NCBI GenBank assembly: GCA_009602735.1
Contig: WELA01010214.1
Span: forward strand, 608,976 to 672,975
Origin: Mesotaenium endlicherianum
Lineage: Eukaryota; Streptophyta; Zygnematophyceae; Zygnematales; Mesotaeniaceae
DNA length: 64,000 bases
Direction of reading: 5' to 3'
Part shown: in pieces, positions 10,332 to 22,229 of the stretch
Position numbering within the stretch: position 1 is the stretch's first letter
How the letters are laid out: every line of letters starts with the position of its first letter
The notes under the pieces: generated by a model
Told to the model about the DNA's origin: nothing
What the model saw: only the letters and a program-made list of their open reading frames with translations
Database searches by the model: none
Made by a program: the position numbers and the translations under genes

Positions 10332-13300
10332 CCTGCAGAGTCATTGTGAGTGCAACTCTCACAAGCACACATTCTACGTTAGTTTTCACTTTCGCTCTTT
10401 CGAGTATTCGTCAATTTCCACAAGTATACAGATTTTCCTCCCACTTGAATTAAATATTTCTTGAATACCGAGGAAAGATCCTCTCGAAAAGCAGAAACGT
10501 TACACGGGGCACCAGAGTAAGGAAGTTATGAAGCAGGCAGAGTTAGGTCATCACGAGGTGATATTGGGTCGACCACGGCTAAGGAAAGCCAACCCTCAAG
10601 TGCATTGGAGCACATGACAAGTGAAGGTCCAAGGGCGTGATGGTCGAATGGAGACAGCGAAACAGGTGGAGGTAGATACGACCACAAGTAACTGTCTTCT
10701 CTCGAGCCTGCAAGTTAAGAAGCTAAGCAGGACGAATGAGGTGAAGGAGATGTACCTTGTTTCGGTGGCCCTGGCCAGGTCATCAAATGGAGCAAGTGTG
10801 AATCCTAACAGCCTGGGCGAATGTACATCGCCGGAGGAGCAAGTAGTGGTGTTTGATCCCCTTGCTCAGAAGGAGCAGAGCTCAACTACTCAAGACAAGA
10901 AGCCTGCTGAGATGCCTGCCCAAATTAAGGCGCTGTTGGAGGAGTTCAAGTGCGTGTTTCCTGAGGAGCTACCTGCAGGATTACCTCCACAGAGAGCTAT
11001 GGAGCACAAGATTGAGTTGGAACCAAGGAGCAAGCCACCAGTGAGACCCGCCTATCGACAATCGTTTGCGGAGTTGGATGAGTTGAAGAAGCAGCTGACA
11101 TTATTGGAGAAGGGATTCATCCGACCCAGTGAGTCTCCATTTGCAGCGCCAATCTTAATTGTGAAGAAGAAGGATGCGACTATGAGGATGTCTGTCGACT
11201 ACCGGGTGCTGAACAAGATCACGATCAATAACAGGTACACACTTCCACGAGTGGACGAGTTGATTGACAGGCTTGTCGGGGCGAAGTATTTCTCGAAGAT
11301 TGATTTGAGGAGTGGCTATCACCAGGTACGGATTGCAAAAGGAGACGTTCAAAAGGTTACTTTCAGGACTCGCTATGGTTTATTTGAGTTTACAGTCATG
11401 CCTTTTGAATTCACTAATGCACCTGCTCCATTCATGGGACTCATCAATAGTATCTTCAGACCCTACTTGGACCAGTTTGTGGTGGTATTTTTGGACGACA
11501 TCTTGATCTATTCGAAGACCTTGGAGGAGCATGTGGAGCATCTAAGGAAGGTGTTGGAGGTCTTGAGAGATCAGAAGTTGTATGGGAAGATGAGCAAGTG
11601 CGACTTCTGTCTCAATGAAGTCGAGTTTCTTGGACATATAGTGGGAGCTGAAGGAGTCAAGGTGGAACAGAAGAAGGTGCAAGCAATCAGAGATTGGCCG
11701 GTACCTGTTGATATTCATCAACTCAGGAGTTTCCTCGGCATGGCGAATTACTATTGACGCTTCATTGAAGGATTTGCCAGGTGTGTGCACCGCCCACGGA
11801 CATGTTAAAGAAGCAGGAAAAGTGGTTATGGGGTGACAATGAGCAGCAAGCTTTTGAGAAGATTAAGGAGATGTTGACACAGGCACCTGTGTTGGCAATT
11901 GCCAGTCCAGAGCTTCCTTTCACCATCATCACGGACGCATCGAATTTCACAGTGGGAGCCATTCTTCTCCAGGACCAGGGCAAAGGATTGCAACCTGTGG
12001 CAAACGAGAGCAGGATATTGAGTCCTGCTGAGCAAAATTATGCAGCACACGAGCGGGAGATGTTGGCTATTATCCAGGCTTTGAGAATTTGGCGATGTTA
12101 TGTGGACGGCCGGAAGGTGTTCATCAAGACCGACCACAAGAGCTTGGAAAAGTTCATGACACAGCCAGCGTTGACACCAAGACAAGTAAGGTGGATGGAG
12201 TTTCTGCAACAGTTCGACCACGAGATTGAGTACTTACCTGGAAAGACCAACCCTGCAGACGCTTTATCTAAGAGGTGTGACCTTGCAGCTGTCTCAGTCA
12301 TCAAGGAGAGTATGGACTTCAAGGAGAAGCTTCAGAGAGGTTATGAGGAGGACCCAGAGTTTGCTGAAGGTGGAGCAGCTGAGTCCAACTCGAGTATGCA
12401 GAAGGAGGACGGCATATGGTATTTTGATGATTCCAAGAGAGTGGTGATACTTGCCATCAAGGAGCTACGAGACTTACTACTTGCGGAGCATCATGATTGC
12501 TTATATGCTGGACACTGGAAACGAGAAGACGGCAAGCGTGCTGAAGCAAGAGTACTATTGGAGAAACATGGACAAGGACATCAAGGAGTGGATCAGGAGT
12601 TGCGATGCGTGCCAGCGTGACAAGACACCAAATCAAAAGAAAGGAGGTACCTTGCAACCCCTGCCTATTTCAGAGTATCCTTGGGAGCAGATTGCTATGG
12701 ACTTCATCACATCTTTACCAGTCATTGGTCAAGGGCAAAATTCAGTATGGCGTGTGTCTGATCGACTCAGCAAGATGGCACACTTCATTCCCATGAAGGA
12801 GACTTGTACGGCAGCAGATGTGGCACGACTATTCTTTGATCATATTTTCAGGCTACATGGGTTGCCGAAGGTGATTATTTCAGACCGAGATCCAAGGTTT
12901 ACTAGTAACTTTTGGCGGTCATTGTTTACTTTGATGGGGACCAAGCTGAGTATGAGCACTTCCTATCATTCTCAGACAGACGGGCAGAGTGAGAGGCTCA
13001 GCAGAACTCTGCAAGAGGTGCTTAGGAGTTTCGCTGTGGAAGACCCTTCGGAGTGGGACAAAAAGTTGCCAGGGTTGGAGTTTGCCTATAACAACAGCAT
13101 GCAGGAATCCACCAAGCAGTCACCATTCGCTATAGTTTATGGGAGAGAAGTACATCATCCAAGGAACATCTTGTTGGAGAAGGCCAAGGAGACTCAGGTT
13201 CCTCCTATACAAGCTTTTATGGAGCAGATGGCCAACACTTGGGATATGGCAAAGACGTGTATTTGAAAGGCACAAGAAGAGCAGGTCAAGCATGCTAACA

Positions 13301-13390
13301 AGCACAAGAGGGAAGTGACATTCCATGTGGGCGACAAAGTACTCTTGTCAACAGAGAACCTACCTTTCACAGGCAAGGCGGGCGGAGTCG

Positions 13391-13875
13391 AACAAGTGCC
13401 TGACGCGGCATTCGTTGTTCGTGGAGCAGTCATGGGACAGGGGACGGCTGGGTCCAACTGCGGCGGCACAGGCCAAGCTAGACCGGGTCGCGGCCTCCTG
13501 CGGCAGGTCGCTGAAGCTGAGCGGGCCTGTAGGCCTGCGCCGAACGTGCGTCGTGGGTGTAGGTGGTCGAGGCTCCTCCACTGGCTGCGCAAGGTTCTCC
13601 TCCGCAGACTCCTCGGGAAGCTGCTCCCATTGCTCCTCCTCCTCCTCGTTGCTGTCGAGGGGTAGGTCGTCAGACTTGCCAGGATAGGCGGCCTGTCGCA
13701 TGGCTTCTGTCTTTGATGCCGTGATGCGAGGCCAGGAGTCGCAAGTCTGGTGCGATGCGCGTTGGGATGGCGGCTGAGAGTCCATACTGTACTGGATGGC
13801 CACGCCAACAGGTACGTCGTGGCGTACGCGGACGTCTGTCCTCGTTAAAGGCCCGCTGCGAGACGCTGAGGCCAT
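13391..13875 (-). pseudogene. Element E acidic segment after protease
   Basis: An open frame with an acidic run (SNEEEEEQWEQLPEESAEEN) and Pro/Arg-rich sequence. It lies downstream of the element E protease where a pol linker would be expected. RT should follow but is missing because of the junction with element A. No enzyme motif is seen. Confidence 0.4.
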
Positions 13876-14344
13876 GGCAGCGGTGGGGGCAGCCGCCGCT
13901 GAGTCCGAGCAAGGACTGCGGCAGCGATGGCGGTACGGGCAACGGCAAGAGCCTCGGTGGCATCCTCCGCCATTTGCCGCATCCTGGCGCGGTGCGCTGC
14001 GCAGATGCGTATTTGCTCCCTGGCCTGGGCTGCCAGGTAATCTGCCTGCTCTTGTGGTGTGAGGTGGAGCTCTGCGCTAGGCAAGTCCAGCTCCTCATCC
14101 TGCGGCTCAAGCAGGTCCTCTCCCAGAGAGATCTCCTTGTCCTCGGGCCCTCCCTTATCGATCTGGACCACTGATCGGCCGTCGCCCAGTCCCATGAAGC
14201 CGTAGAGAGCGAACACCGCTGGGCAGCAAACGACGATGTCGAGGGGCAAGGACGCCATGCGAGTCCCTCCTGATTGCCAGTCAGGTCGATAGAAGACCCG
14301 CTCCGCCCAGTGTAGACCGCGGCGCTGATGGGAAAGAGCACGTC

Positions 14345-14650
14345 CTACCCTAGTAGTACGTTGAAGGACTCTGAAGGAATGACGAGCGCGTGCTGATGGA
14401 TGGTCGTCTCGTCTGCAGTGCCCGGGCGCAGAGTGAACCGCAGTGCCAGCCTTGTGCGACCTGTGACGGACTCTGAGGTGCCGGCCGCAATGTTGATGCG
14501 CGTCAGCAAGTCCTCCAAGTCGGCCGAAGAGAGCCCCAACCACGGAAGTAGCGCAGGCCGATGAGGACCGGCTGCGCGCCTGTGTCAAACATGATGCGCT
14601 GCGGCGCCTGGGTGTTGACGAGCACGATCCTCTGCGAATTATCCAAAAAC
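14345..14650 (-). pseudogene. Element E retropepsin
   Basis: The frame reads FDTGAQPVLIGLRYF with the catalytic Asp codon at 14586-14584. A frameshift near 14545 moves to the frame carrying the rest of the domain, which ends HALVIPSESFNVLLG, the position of the second conserved protease motif. The catalytic DTGA signature and C-terminal ILLG-like motif identify an aspartic retrotransposon protease. Confidence 0.65.
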
Positions 14651-14899
14651 GCAGCGTTAGGAGTGCTGATCATTCTGCACTCATGCGCAGGGCGCGCTGG
14701 TGCGGATCACAGCGCGGTTGCAGCATTGGCTATAGGCCTGCCAATGGCAACGCGCACATATCTGCGCGTGACCGAAGTAGCAACTAAGCGGCCTGCCTCG
14801 TTGCCTCCATGGAAACACCGAGCTCCGCAAAGGAGACCGCCGGCATGCGATGCAGCGCCAGCGAGATGACTTCGGCGCTGAGCTGTACCGTCGTCATCG

Positions 14900-16900
14900 G
14901 CGAGGCGAGCGCACGTGGCGCGGGCTCCGCTGGGGCTGCAGGCGTCTCCAACACGCTTAACAAACGGGGCAGGCGCGGCGCCTCCTCCGTCCGTCGACCC
15001 TGGTCTGGCCCTTCGCGCTTCTGCGGCGCTGCAAGTCGACCGGCTGGTGCCGCAAGCGTGTGCTCGCGGCTCGTCGACCAATCGCAAGGCGGCTGCCAAG
15101 AGGCTGCGTACGTGCGCAACAACCCAGAATGGCAGCTACTGGCGCAGCCGCAAGGCCTGCCGCGGAGCCTGATGCGCGGTCTACCGCAAGGCCTGCTGCG
15201 CCGCCTGCCGCAGGGCATGTCAAATGGCCTGCCGCGTTGCCTGTCGCAGAGCCTCCCCCAAGGCCTGGCGTGGCGGCTGACGCTGTCATGGCGGCTGGCG
15301 CGTGTGCGGACGCCCGCACACTTGCAGACGCAAGCGCAAGCGCTGCAGGCGCAAGCGCATGCGTAGCGGTCGGAAGCGCAACGGCTGTCAAGTGCGTAGC
15401 TGCTGGAACGGCTGCAGCTGCTGGCGAGCACACGGCTGCGAAGAGGCTGCCACGTGGCGCCTCCTGGTGGCTCCTGAAGTCAAGGGAAGTCAAGGGGTCG
15501 CGTCGTTAGACCGGCGTCGGTGTCAGTCTTGGCTCCCCCGTGCGAAGCTCGTGGCGCCCTCTCCCTGGTGCGTTCACTTGCTGGAGCCCCTGCAGCGCCA
15601 AATGTGCTGTTGCCGGAGTTTTGTGTGCAGCCACGATTTAAGCCCTGGCTGTGCGCAACCGTGTTGCGGCCGTCGGGACCCCGCACGGCGATTTGGCCGG
15701 GCAGCGCCGTCGGGGTAGCCCCCCCCTGAATGAGGATGGCGGCCGCGGCCGCCAGATCAGCGCTGGCTGGGCCGAGCTGTGCCAAGTGCCAAGTCGCAGC
15801 ACGTGTGCGCCAGGGATAAAACCCTGGCTGTACGCAGCTGCAGGCGCGCCGTCGGCGCCCTGTCCGAGGATCCGGCCGCACAGCGTAGTCGGGGATGCCC
15901 CCCCTTGCCTGAAGATGGCGGTCGCAGCCGCTGTCTTTGCATTGGCCGTGCCGTGCTGCGTGCGCCGCACCACGTGGCAGCACTTGTGACCAGCTGCCGT
16001 GCGCAGCTGCGGCTGTTGCTGCGAAGCTGTCGTGGCGTCGCCGGCTGCGCAACGGGCCTTGCAACGCAATGTGCGACGTGCGCGTACGTGCGAGTGCGCG
16101 CGCGGGCACGCAGCTGTCGGCAAGAGCGGCCCCACTTGTCGTGCAGGCAACAAGTGGCAGCCTCTGCTTGGGCCTGTTGTCTGCAGCAGCCAGCTGGGGG
16201 CCGCTATTTTTGGCCTGTGCGCAGATCTGCGCACGGGCTTGCCGTGCGTACGGCAAAGGACACTGCAACTGTTCTAGCTGCAGCCGTGCGTGCCGCCTGG
16301 TGAGCTCGTGCCGGCGTGCTAGCTGTTATTGCGCGGGCCGAGGGGAAGCCTACTGGCGACAGCAGGGCAGCACAGGCCAGGGGCTGTGTCGGAGCCTGGA
16401 CTGGCATGCGTGTGATCTCGCCTACGGGCGTGCCTACGCCAAGGGATGGCGCGGCCGCGCAGGCCTGTAGCCTGCCGTCTAGCAACCTATCAGAACGTAC
16501 ACTGTCGCTGTTGACGAATGTCAGCGTGGTGTGCAAAGGGCTGGCAAAGGGCCCGTCTGAGCGGGCTCCTACAGCTCCGGTCGCGAGCGCTACGTCGTCA
16601 CCCGGACGTGCGCGGGGCTGCGGCACTGCCGCGGAGCCGACTGTCGACGTCTGAGATTGTTGAGGGTCGGAGCCAGGCGTGTGCGCAGGGGCTGCGCGGG
16701 CGCCAGCTGTCAAAGTTGTGGCGTAGGACGATGAAGCGTGTGCAAAGAGCGCTCCGCACGCATCGTAGCTGTTGGCGTCAAAGAGGCCACGGAGTCTTGC
16801 GATCTCCGCGTTGGCCTCCACGAGGGCGTCACTGACGTCGTCGAAGCTGCATTAGTCGGCTCCGGGAGTGAGCGCGGCGTCCGTCGTGGCCGTAGCTGCC
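14900..16900 (-). pseudogene. Element E gag-protease spacer, low complexity with repeats
   Basis: Four overlapping minus-strand frames share this region, so the original frame has been broken several times. The peptide is rich in Ala, Arg, Thr and Pro. Two degenerate direct repeats of roughly 180 bp occur at about 15640-15960, each encoding a segment like QGGATPTALPGQI followed by SQG. A second short-period repeat of CCGCAAGGCCTG type runs through 15140-15270. No domain is recognised. Confidence 0.45.
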
Positions 16901-16944
16901 GTCATCGCGGGGCGTCCACCCGTGCAAGGGTTGCGCCCGCCTCG

Positions 16945-18090
16945 CTATCCTGCTGCAAGCGAAGGATCGTCATGAGGGCACCCGTTTTTGACGTTGCGCT
17001 TCTTTTGCAGACAAACAATCTGCAGGTGGCCGGCCTTGCCACAGCTGCAATCGCCGAGCTTGCCATTCTGCAAAAGCGTGCAGTTCTGGCGTGAGTGGCC
17101 CGTCTTTCCGCAAGACCAGCAGGGGTCACTCGTTGTGGCGGCCATGGAATTGCGGCCACTCGTAGCTCCGCGCTGCTGCGTCTGCTGGGGCAGCTGAGAG
17201 CGCTGAGGCTGTTGCTGCTGCTGGGGCTGGCAAACAGGCGTTGTGCGCATCATGGAAGATGGCAGCACCAAGGTCTCCTGGCGAACGCCCGTAGATACGA
17301 GGCCCACACGGTCGCTAATGTTGCTCCGTGCGGCGGCCAGGCTCTGCTTCTCAATAGAGAGGTAGGCCTGCTCCAGCGAATACTCTAAATCGTGGCGGTC
17401 CATGAGGGGGACGACAGCCCTCTCCCTCATACGCGGCTCGACGGCGCGCAAGAAGATCTCCGCGGCCTCCCAGTCGGTGACAGTGCCGACGTCGCGGCGT
17501 AGGTGCACCAAGCAGCGGTACATCATGCGGATCGTCTCGTTCTTGCGTTGGAAGAAGTGGTGCAGCTCGTACACCTTCTCTTCAGTTGCAGCCTGGAACT
17601 CTTTCTTGAGGATGTTCCAAAAGGCTTGCACTGGGTCTGCTAGCAGGGTCGCCACTGGTGGGTCACCTACAAGCTTGGTGCGTGTCAGGAGCTCGGTTTC
17701 CTTCTCGCGGAAGGTGTCGCGGGCCTCGTGAGAGAGGTAGCGCATAGGCGTGTCGAAGACGTCGCGCTTCCTTAGCGTGGGCGTCATGAGCTTTGCTGCC
17801 GCGAAGTCAGCCCGAAACTCTGAGATGGTATCTTCCAGATCACGGGTGCCTGGCCCGTCGTTGAAGCGATAGGCGGACCTGTCAGTCTTGACCTCTTGGT
17901 CACCTGCCATAAGATACCAGGAATTGTAATGAGCCCAATGGGACGGTGGCTCAGAAGCAACTTCCGGTTGCTGGAGCGCGGGTTGCTCCTCTTCAAAGGG
18001 TTCAGTGATAGTGCTGAGATCCGAGTATGAGTCTTCCTCACTAACCCCTTCGTAGTATGGCTGATAAGAACGCCCACTACGGGTAGGCAT
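16945..18090 (-). CDS. Element E Gag with two zinc knuckles
   Basis: An open frame of 381 codons starting MPTRSGRSYQPYYEG. The middle part has the helical composition of a retrotransposon capsid (PVQAFWNILKKEFQAATEEK, RERAVVPLMDRHDLEYSLE). A Gln-rich linker precedes a CCHC knuckle at residues 324-337 (C-WS-C-GKTGH-SRQN-C) and a second, one-residue-shorter knuckle at 348-360 (C-S-C-GKAGH-LQIV-C). The likely role is particle assembly and RNA packaging. It is intact as a frame, but the rest of the element is truncated. Confidence 0.75.
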   Translation of the reverse strand: MPTRSGRSYQPYYEGVSEEDSYSDLSTITEPFEEEQPALQQPEVASEPPSHWAHYNSWYLMAGDQEVKTDRSAYRFNDGPGTRDLEDTISEFRADFAAAKLMTPTLRKRDVFDTPMRYLSHEARDTFREKETELLTRTKLVGDPPVATLLADPVQAFWNILKKEFQAATEEKVYELHHFFQRKNETIRMMYRCLVHLRRDVGTVTDWEAAEIFLRAVEPRMRERAVVPLMDRHDLEYSLEQAYLSIEKQSLAAARSNISDRVGLVSTGVRQETLVLPSSMMRTTPVCQPQQQQQPQRSQLPQQTQQRGATSGRNSMAATTSDPCWSCGKTGHSRQNCTLLQNGKLGDCSCGKAGHLQIVCLQKKRNVKNGCPHDDPSLAAG

Positions 18091-20459
18091 ACGCTGAAGC
18101 TTCTAATTGCTTGCAGGCAAAGAGAGATCTTTTAGAAGTAAGGAGTGTGTACTCTCCAGAGTGAGCACCTCAAGACTGTAATCTGGTAGGAAAACAACTA
18201 ATGAAGTCTGGCCCAAAAGATCACTGGAAGCACATCATGATCTTCAAGAGTAGTCCTATGGCAGAGGTTATATGCTGTGACTTTGCTCACGACTTGTGAA
18301 GTTCTTCAAGTGACTGGAAGCCTGGAGGGCTTGCTCTTCACAAGAGAGAGACTAAGTGGTCCTGAAAACACAAGAGATAAAAGTGTAAGCTTTACTGATA
18401 ATCTATGTTACTTACAACTGGCATAATGGGACTTCTAAAAGATGTTCCTCTAGGGACATCTCTAGTACCTATACTCCTGGAAACTCGGCGTCGTATGCGA
18501 CGGATCCGATGTATGCAGTCACTCTAGGAGGCTCTCCTATGTCCACTAATGTGTACAAGGCATGCACTAGCACTCCTATAGGCTAAGCATAACTCAAACC
18601 AATCAAAGCAAAGTACGTAGAATATGCTATGTATCTCATTGGTGGAGCTTACCTTGGGTGATTCTACCTAGATAGCGCCTCAAAAGTGAATCTGGAACTT
18701 GAGGAAGCTTCCTCTCGGAGTAGGTGATGCAGTCACCAAGTTATAACCTCAATGATGCACTGATACTCTGGAAATGCAAGATTTATGTAGTCAAAGGGGC
18801 TCGCGGCTTTGTGCGTCCAAAGCTAGGGGTCCTTGGGGTCACGAATAGCCAACAATGTCACCTTTGGGTACATCGAGTCACAAGTTGGCCATTTGGTGTG
18901 ATTCCGCTAGGGGCCAAAAGGGGTGCGGACTAGATCGCGCCTATCTCGCTCGATACTTAACCAAATGAAGCGAAACCGGTACCATTCGGAAGATGCTTCG
19001 ACGCGCTACACTTTGGTGACTTAGAAATCTACAAAAGGTCAACATATAGATGCGTAAGGTCAATGCCAAGTGGGTCTTCCTAGGTTGATGGTTCACACAA
19101 GTGGAGCTCGATTTTGTACGTCAACCTCGACTCAATAAATCATGACAAAGTCATTTTTGCCGACGCCTTCCTTTTCTTTTGGAAGCTGTCGGGTGTATTT
19201 AGAGCCCCGACTTTAGTATCCCACTTCCAATTTGGAAGTCAATTCGCGTGTGATATGAATCATTTTGCACGTGGCTATTTTTTACGACTGACCGCGTCAC
19301 TGCGAGATCGAATCAAATCCGTTGGGGATTGCATGCTGTGGGTTGGATTTTCTACAAGGCGATTGAAAGGCCCCGGGCTCATGAACCCAAGTGGGATTTG
19401 CATCCCTCGGGCATAGAGCGCCCTGGAGTCTTTCCCCCTTGGGAAGTGAAAAGCCCCGACTGACGGCCCGCCGTTGAACGGCAAAGGCCTCAGGCTTCCT
19501 CGTCATTGTGAACGGAGGAAAAAGATGAAAGAAATCAGTGGGTTTACCCACACGACCACATTTGTCGAGGGTGCCTTACTTCGCATATTCGTAGTGGGTT
19601 AGGTAATCTTTTTTGATTGGTCGTGGACTGACTCGGCGGGTCTCGCAACATTCTCCACCAAGTGGTCAGACCGAGTAAGGGAAACGCCCCCTTATTTCCT
19701 TAAGTTAAACGGCAGGGCAAGCAAACCCTGTCGACACAATAACAAAATGAAATGACGCGTGTTCGCGTCAATGTAAATAAAACCTAGGTCGCACGGCCGC
19801 GGGTGTACCAGCTACTAATACACCCACGAGCCTTGACCGATCACAAATAAGAGGGAGGACAGGACCCCCTACTGGCAACTGCACAGAAGGGACTGGACCA
19901 GGGGGGTTGAGCTTGTCAGAGCCCCCTTTGCCACCCGGCGACTTTGCAACCTGTTGATAACAATTCAATTGGTTGAGCGACGTAGCACTTAAGTGATTGC
20001 GGCTCCCCCCGCCACCCTACCTGTTGGGGCCAACTCATAAGTGTGGCCTGAAGAATATAGATTGACTTTTTCCTTGCAATTTGTTTTGGACTGTTTAGAC
20101 CTGTTAACTCATCATAATGTTATTGTCAAACTCGACCAATTAGGAAGAAGGATTCATTACCATTTTGCATGTTTGGTTCGGTTCCCTGACTTTGCCAATC
20201 GAGCCAAATCTTGACGGGTCTTGGAGTGGTGCAAATTGGTTGTGGCGTAGAAAATTTATGCGTTTGAGGGGTGAAGATTTGTCCCCATCAACAATATTCG
20301 CCATTGAGCATAGAAATTGGTAAAATTACCATCTTCGGCTGTGGTGGAGATGTTATTTTCTCCACCTTTGCCTGACTTAGCGGAGAAAAAAATTGTCTTC
20401 ACCCTGGGCGGAGATGGGCGAAGATCCAGTTCTGGGGCGTTTTTGAGCGTTCAGCTCCA
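18091..20459. other. Unassigned, probably repeat-derived sequence
   Basis: It lies between element E gag and the B relic. Part should be the leader and LTR of E, but no primer site or TG...CA pair could be fixed. A candidate element end, TGTTGGGGCCAACTC, occurs at 20030. A hairpin GGTGGAGA...TTCTCCACC occurs near 20350. No protein-coding signature was recognised. Confidence 0.35.
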
Positions 20460-22229
20460 AACCATTCTTAGAGTCTAATCCTCACAACTTGGAACTAAGG
20501 TCTCTATTATTGAGACAGGCTCATGACAGTTGACTGGGTGGACACTTGGGGCAGGCCAAAATTGTTGGCAAACTGGCAAAACATTACCACTGGGAAGGGT
20601 TACTTCGGGAGGTCTTTAAATATGTTTATTCTTGTGATCAATGTCAAAAGAATAAGTCTAGACACACACCACCGGGGGGGTTATTAGCACCATTACCTAT
20701 TCCTGTTGGGAGATGGGAGACTATCTGAATGGACTGGGTGGTCACACTACCGAGAACTGCCAATGGGCATGATTCTGTTTTGGTAGCAGTGGATAAATTG
20801 ACAAAAATGGTCTATTTATCCCCACCAATGTCAAAGTCACTGCTCTCAAAATTGCGAGATGGTTCTATAATCATGTAGTGTGCGGACATGGGCTACTCTC
20901 TGATTTCATCTCAGACAGAGACTAAGAAGTCACCACTAAGTTCTGAGAGCATTAATGGGATTAATGGGAGTCAAATAGCTACTCAACACAACCAACCACC
21001 CTTAAACCAATTGGCAAATTGAAAGAACAAATAGAGATCCCCAAGAGGTGTTGAGAGCATATATCAACCAAAAACAAAATAATTGGGATGACTTGTTGCC
21101 CCAGATTCAGTTCGTTGTCAACAGCGCTGTTCATGCGTCAAGGGGAAAGACCCGTTTAAACTCAGTCTGGGTAGAGTTCCTAAGTCTCCCTTAGATGTCC
21201 TAGGGGAGTCATTGACCCACCCTGAGGGGATTGACAATCCAAGTTTCCTTTAGTTGACTCAAAAGTTTGCTGACACGCTGTCAAAAGTTCAACAAAACCT
21301 GTACAAAGCACAAGAAACCCAAGAATAAGATGCAAATCAACACCGTCGAGAGCTGACATTTTATAAGTGTGACTTGGTCAAACTGCATTCTCAGCACCTG
21401 TACCTTCCCGGGGTGGTCAAGAAAAAGATTGGGCCTGTCTGGGTCGATCCCTACTTGGTGGTACACCGAGTCGGTCAAAATGCTTACAAAGTGAACATGT
21501 CATCGGAATATAAGGGTCAACTGGTATTTAACGTCTCCTTTCTATAACCATACATTAAGGGTGACAACACTGTTCACAGGTCGTTTACCTGTTTAACCGG
21601 GACCGGTGGCTGCCGTCTGGGATAGTGACCTTGAGGAATATGAGGTGGATGAAATTTTGGAGGCTCGTTCAGTCCGTCGATTCTCTTAATATGTCATGAA
21701 GTACCTGATCAAATGGAAGGGACATGATGCATCTGGGGACACATGGGAATTTATGGACAATTTAGTCAACGCAAAGGGGCGTTGAAACGCTTCTATCTCC
21801 GAGAAGCTGGTATACCACCATACTTGCCATTTCAGTGGGGGAGGACAGGTGATAAGAGGTCGTGTCTCCATTTAAGTTGGAGGGGATAGTGACAAAAAGT
21901 TACAGTTAAATGACGGTTATGACAGGCAACCCACATTAAGATTAGATTCGAGGGCGTGTGACAGCTTTTCGGTAGTCAGGATTTTGCGCTCACAAATATA
22001 CTCTCACATTTAACTACGCTCACACTCACTTATCACAATTTTACAATTTTGGAATACCTTTGTGTCAAGCTTACCAATCTCATTTAGTCCTTTCGCAAGG
22101 TACATTAGGTCGGATTGCAATTACGTTCTTATCCATTATTTTTCTTCGTGTGTCCTGTACCCTCTTACTATACTAAGTGAGATATAGTGCATGGGTGAGC
22201 AAGATGACCAAACAGAGGGACAAACTTAA
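20460..22229 (+). pseudogene. Relic of family B pol 3' end (integrase, chromodomain) and ORF3 start
   Basis: The sequence follows the B2 integrase closely but with many stops and indels: the zinc-binding segment (GKLAKHYHWEGLLREV, CDQCQKNKSRHTPPGG), core fragments, then GPF-like and chromodomain sequence (EVDEILEARSVRR, YLIKWKGHDASGDTWEF) near 21640-21790. About 400 bp further on, an ATG at 22204 starts MTKQRDKL, matching the start of the extra B-family ORF. It is cut after eight codons by the LTR at 22230. It is a dead relic, older than B1 and B2 judging by its decay. Confidence 0.85.

Larger units (their letters stand above)
9563..10504 (+). repeat. Solo LTR of family F inside element A protease
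   Basis: A 942-bp insert with ends TGTAACG and CGTTACA, flanked by identical CGGGG duplications at 9558-9562 and 10505-10509. Removing it restores the protease frame of element A across the site. A TATAAATA box lies at 10324-10331, as expected for an LTR promoter read on the plus strand. No coding capacity is seen. A tRNA-like segment sits on its minus strand. No other copy of this family is visible in the window, so orientation and family are inferred. Confidence 0.8.
9350..13377 (+). pseudogene. Element A pol: protease, RT, RNase H, integrase (decayed)
   Basis: The protease starts with VDSGAS near 9400 and is split by the F solo LTR; its second half (GHHEVILGRP) resumes after 10509. RT spans about 10980-11757 with the FLDD catalytic motif near 11490. 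A TGA at 11755 and a frameshift precede RNase H (11781-12290, TDASNFTVGAIL). A further frameshift lies in the integrase zinc region near 12500. The integrase core follows at 12650-13060 with the Asp, SDRDPRFTS and GQSERLS elements of the D-D-E triad. A TGA at 13264 precedes the C-terminal segment. Several independent lesions make this a dead copy. Confidence 0.9.
7459..13380 (+). mobile_element. Element A: Ty3/gypsy retrotransposon, 3'-truncated
   Basis: It has a 5' LTR, primer-binding site, gag and pol in the order protease, RT, RNase H, integrase, which is the Ty3/gypsy order. It is decayed by stops and frameshifts. It stops abruptly near 13380, inside the region following the integrase core (KVLLSTENLPFTGKAG), where GC-rich minus-strand element E begins. 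No 3' LTR or chromodomain is present. A solo LTR (F) sits inside its protease. A second LTR of this family occurs as a solo LTR at 54483-55224. Confidence 0.9.
13381..18090 (-). mobile_element. Element E: GC-rich retroelement fragment (gag to protease)
   Basis: A minus-strand block much richer in G and C than the elements on either side. It carries gag with two zinc knuckles, a long Ala/Arg/Thr-rich spacer with internal repeats, a retropepsin with DTGA, and an acidic segment. It is cut off at about 13380 before any RT. No LTR, primer site or target duplication could be identified on its 5' side. The lineage is uncertain; gag, knuckles, protease in that order fits a Ty3/gypsy-like or related element. 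Confidence 0.7.

Noticed and set aside
13315-13687. Plus-strand frames continuing element A pol into GC-rich sequence
   Set aside because: Homology to pol ends near 13380; the rest is the antisense of element E.
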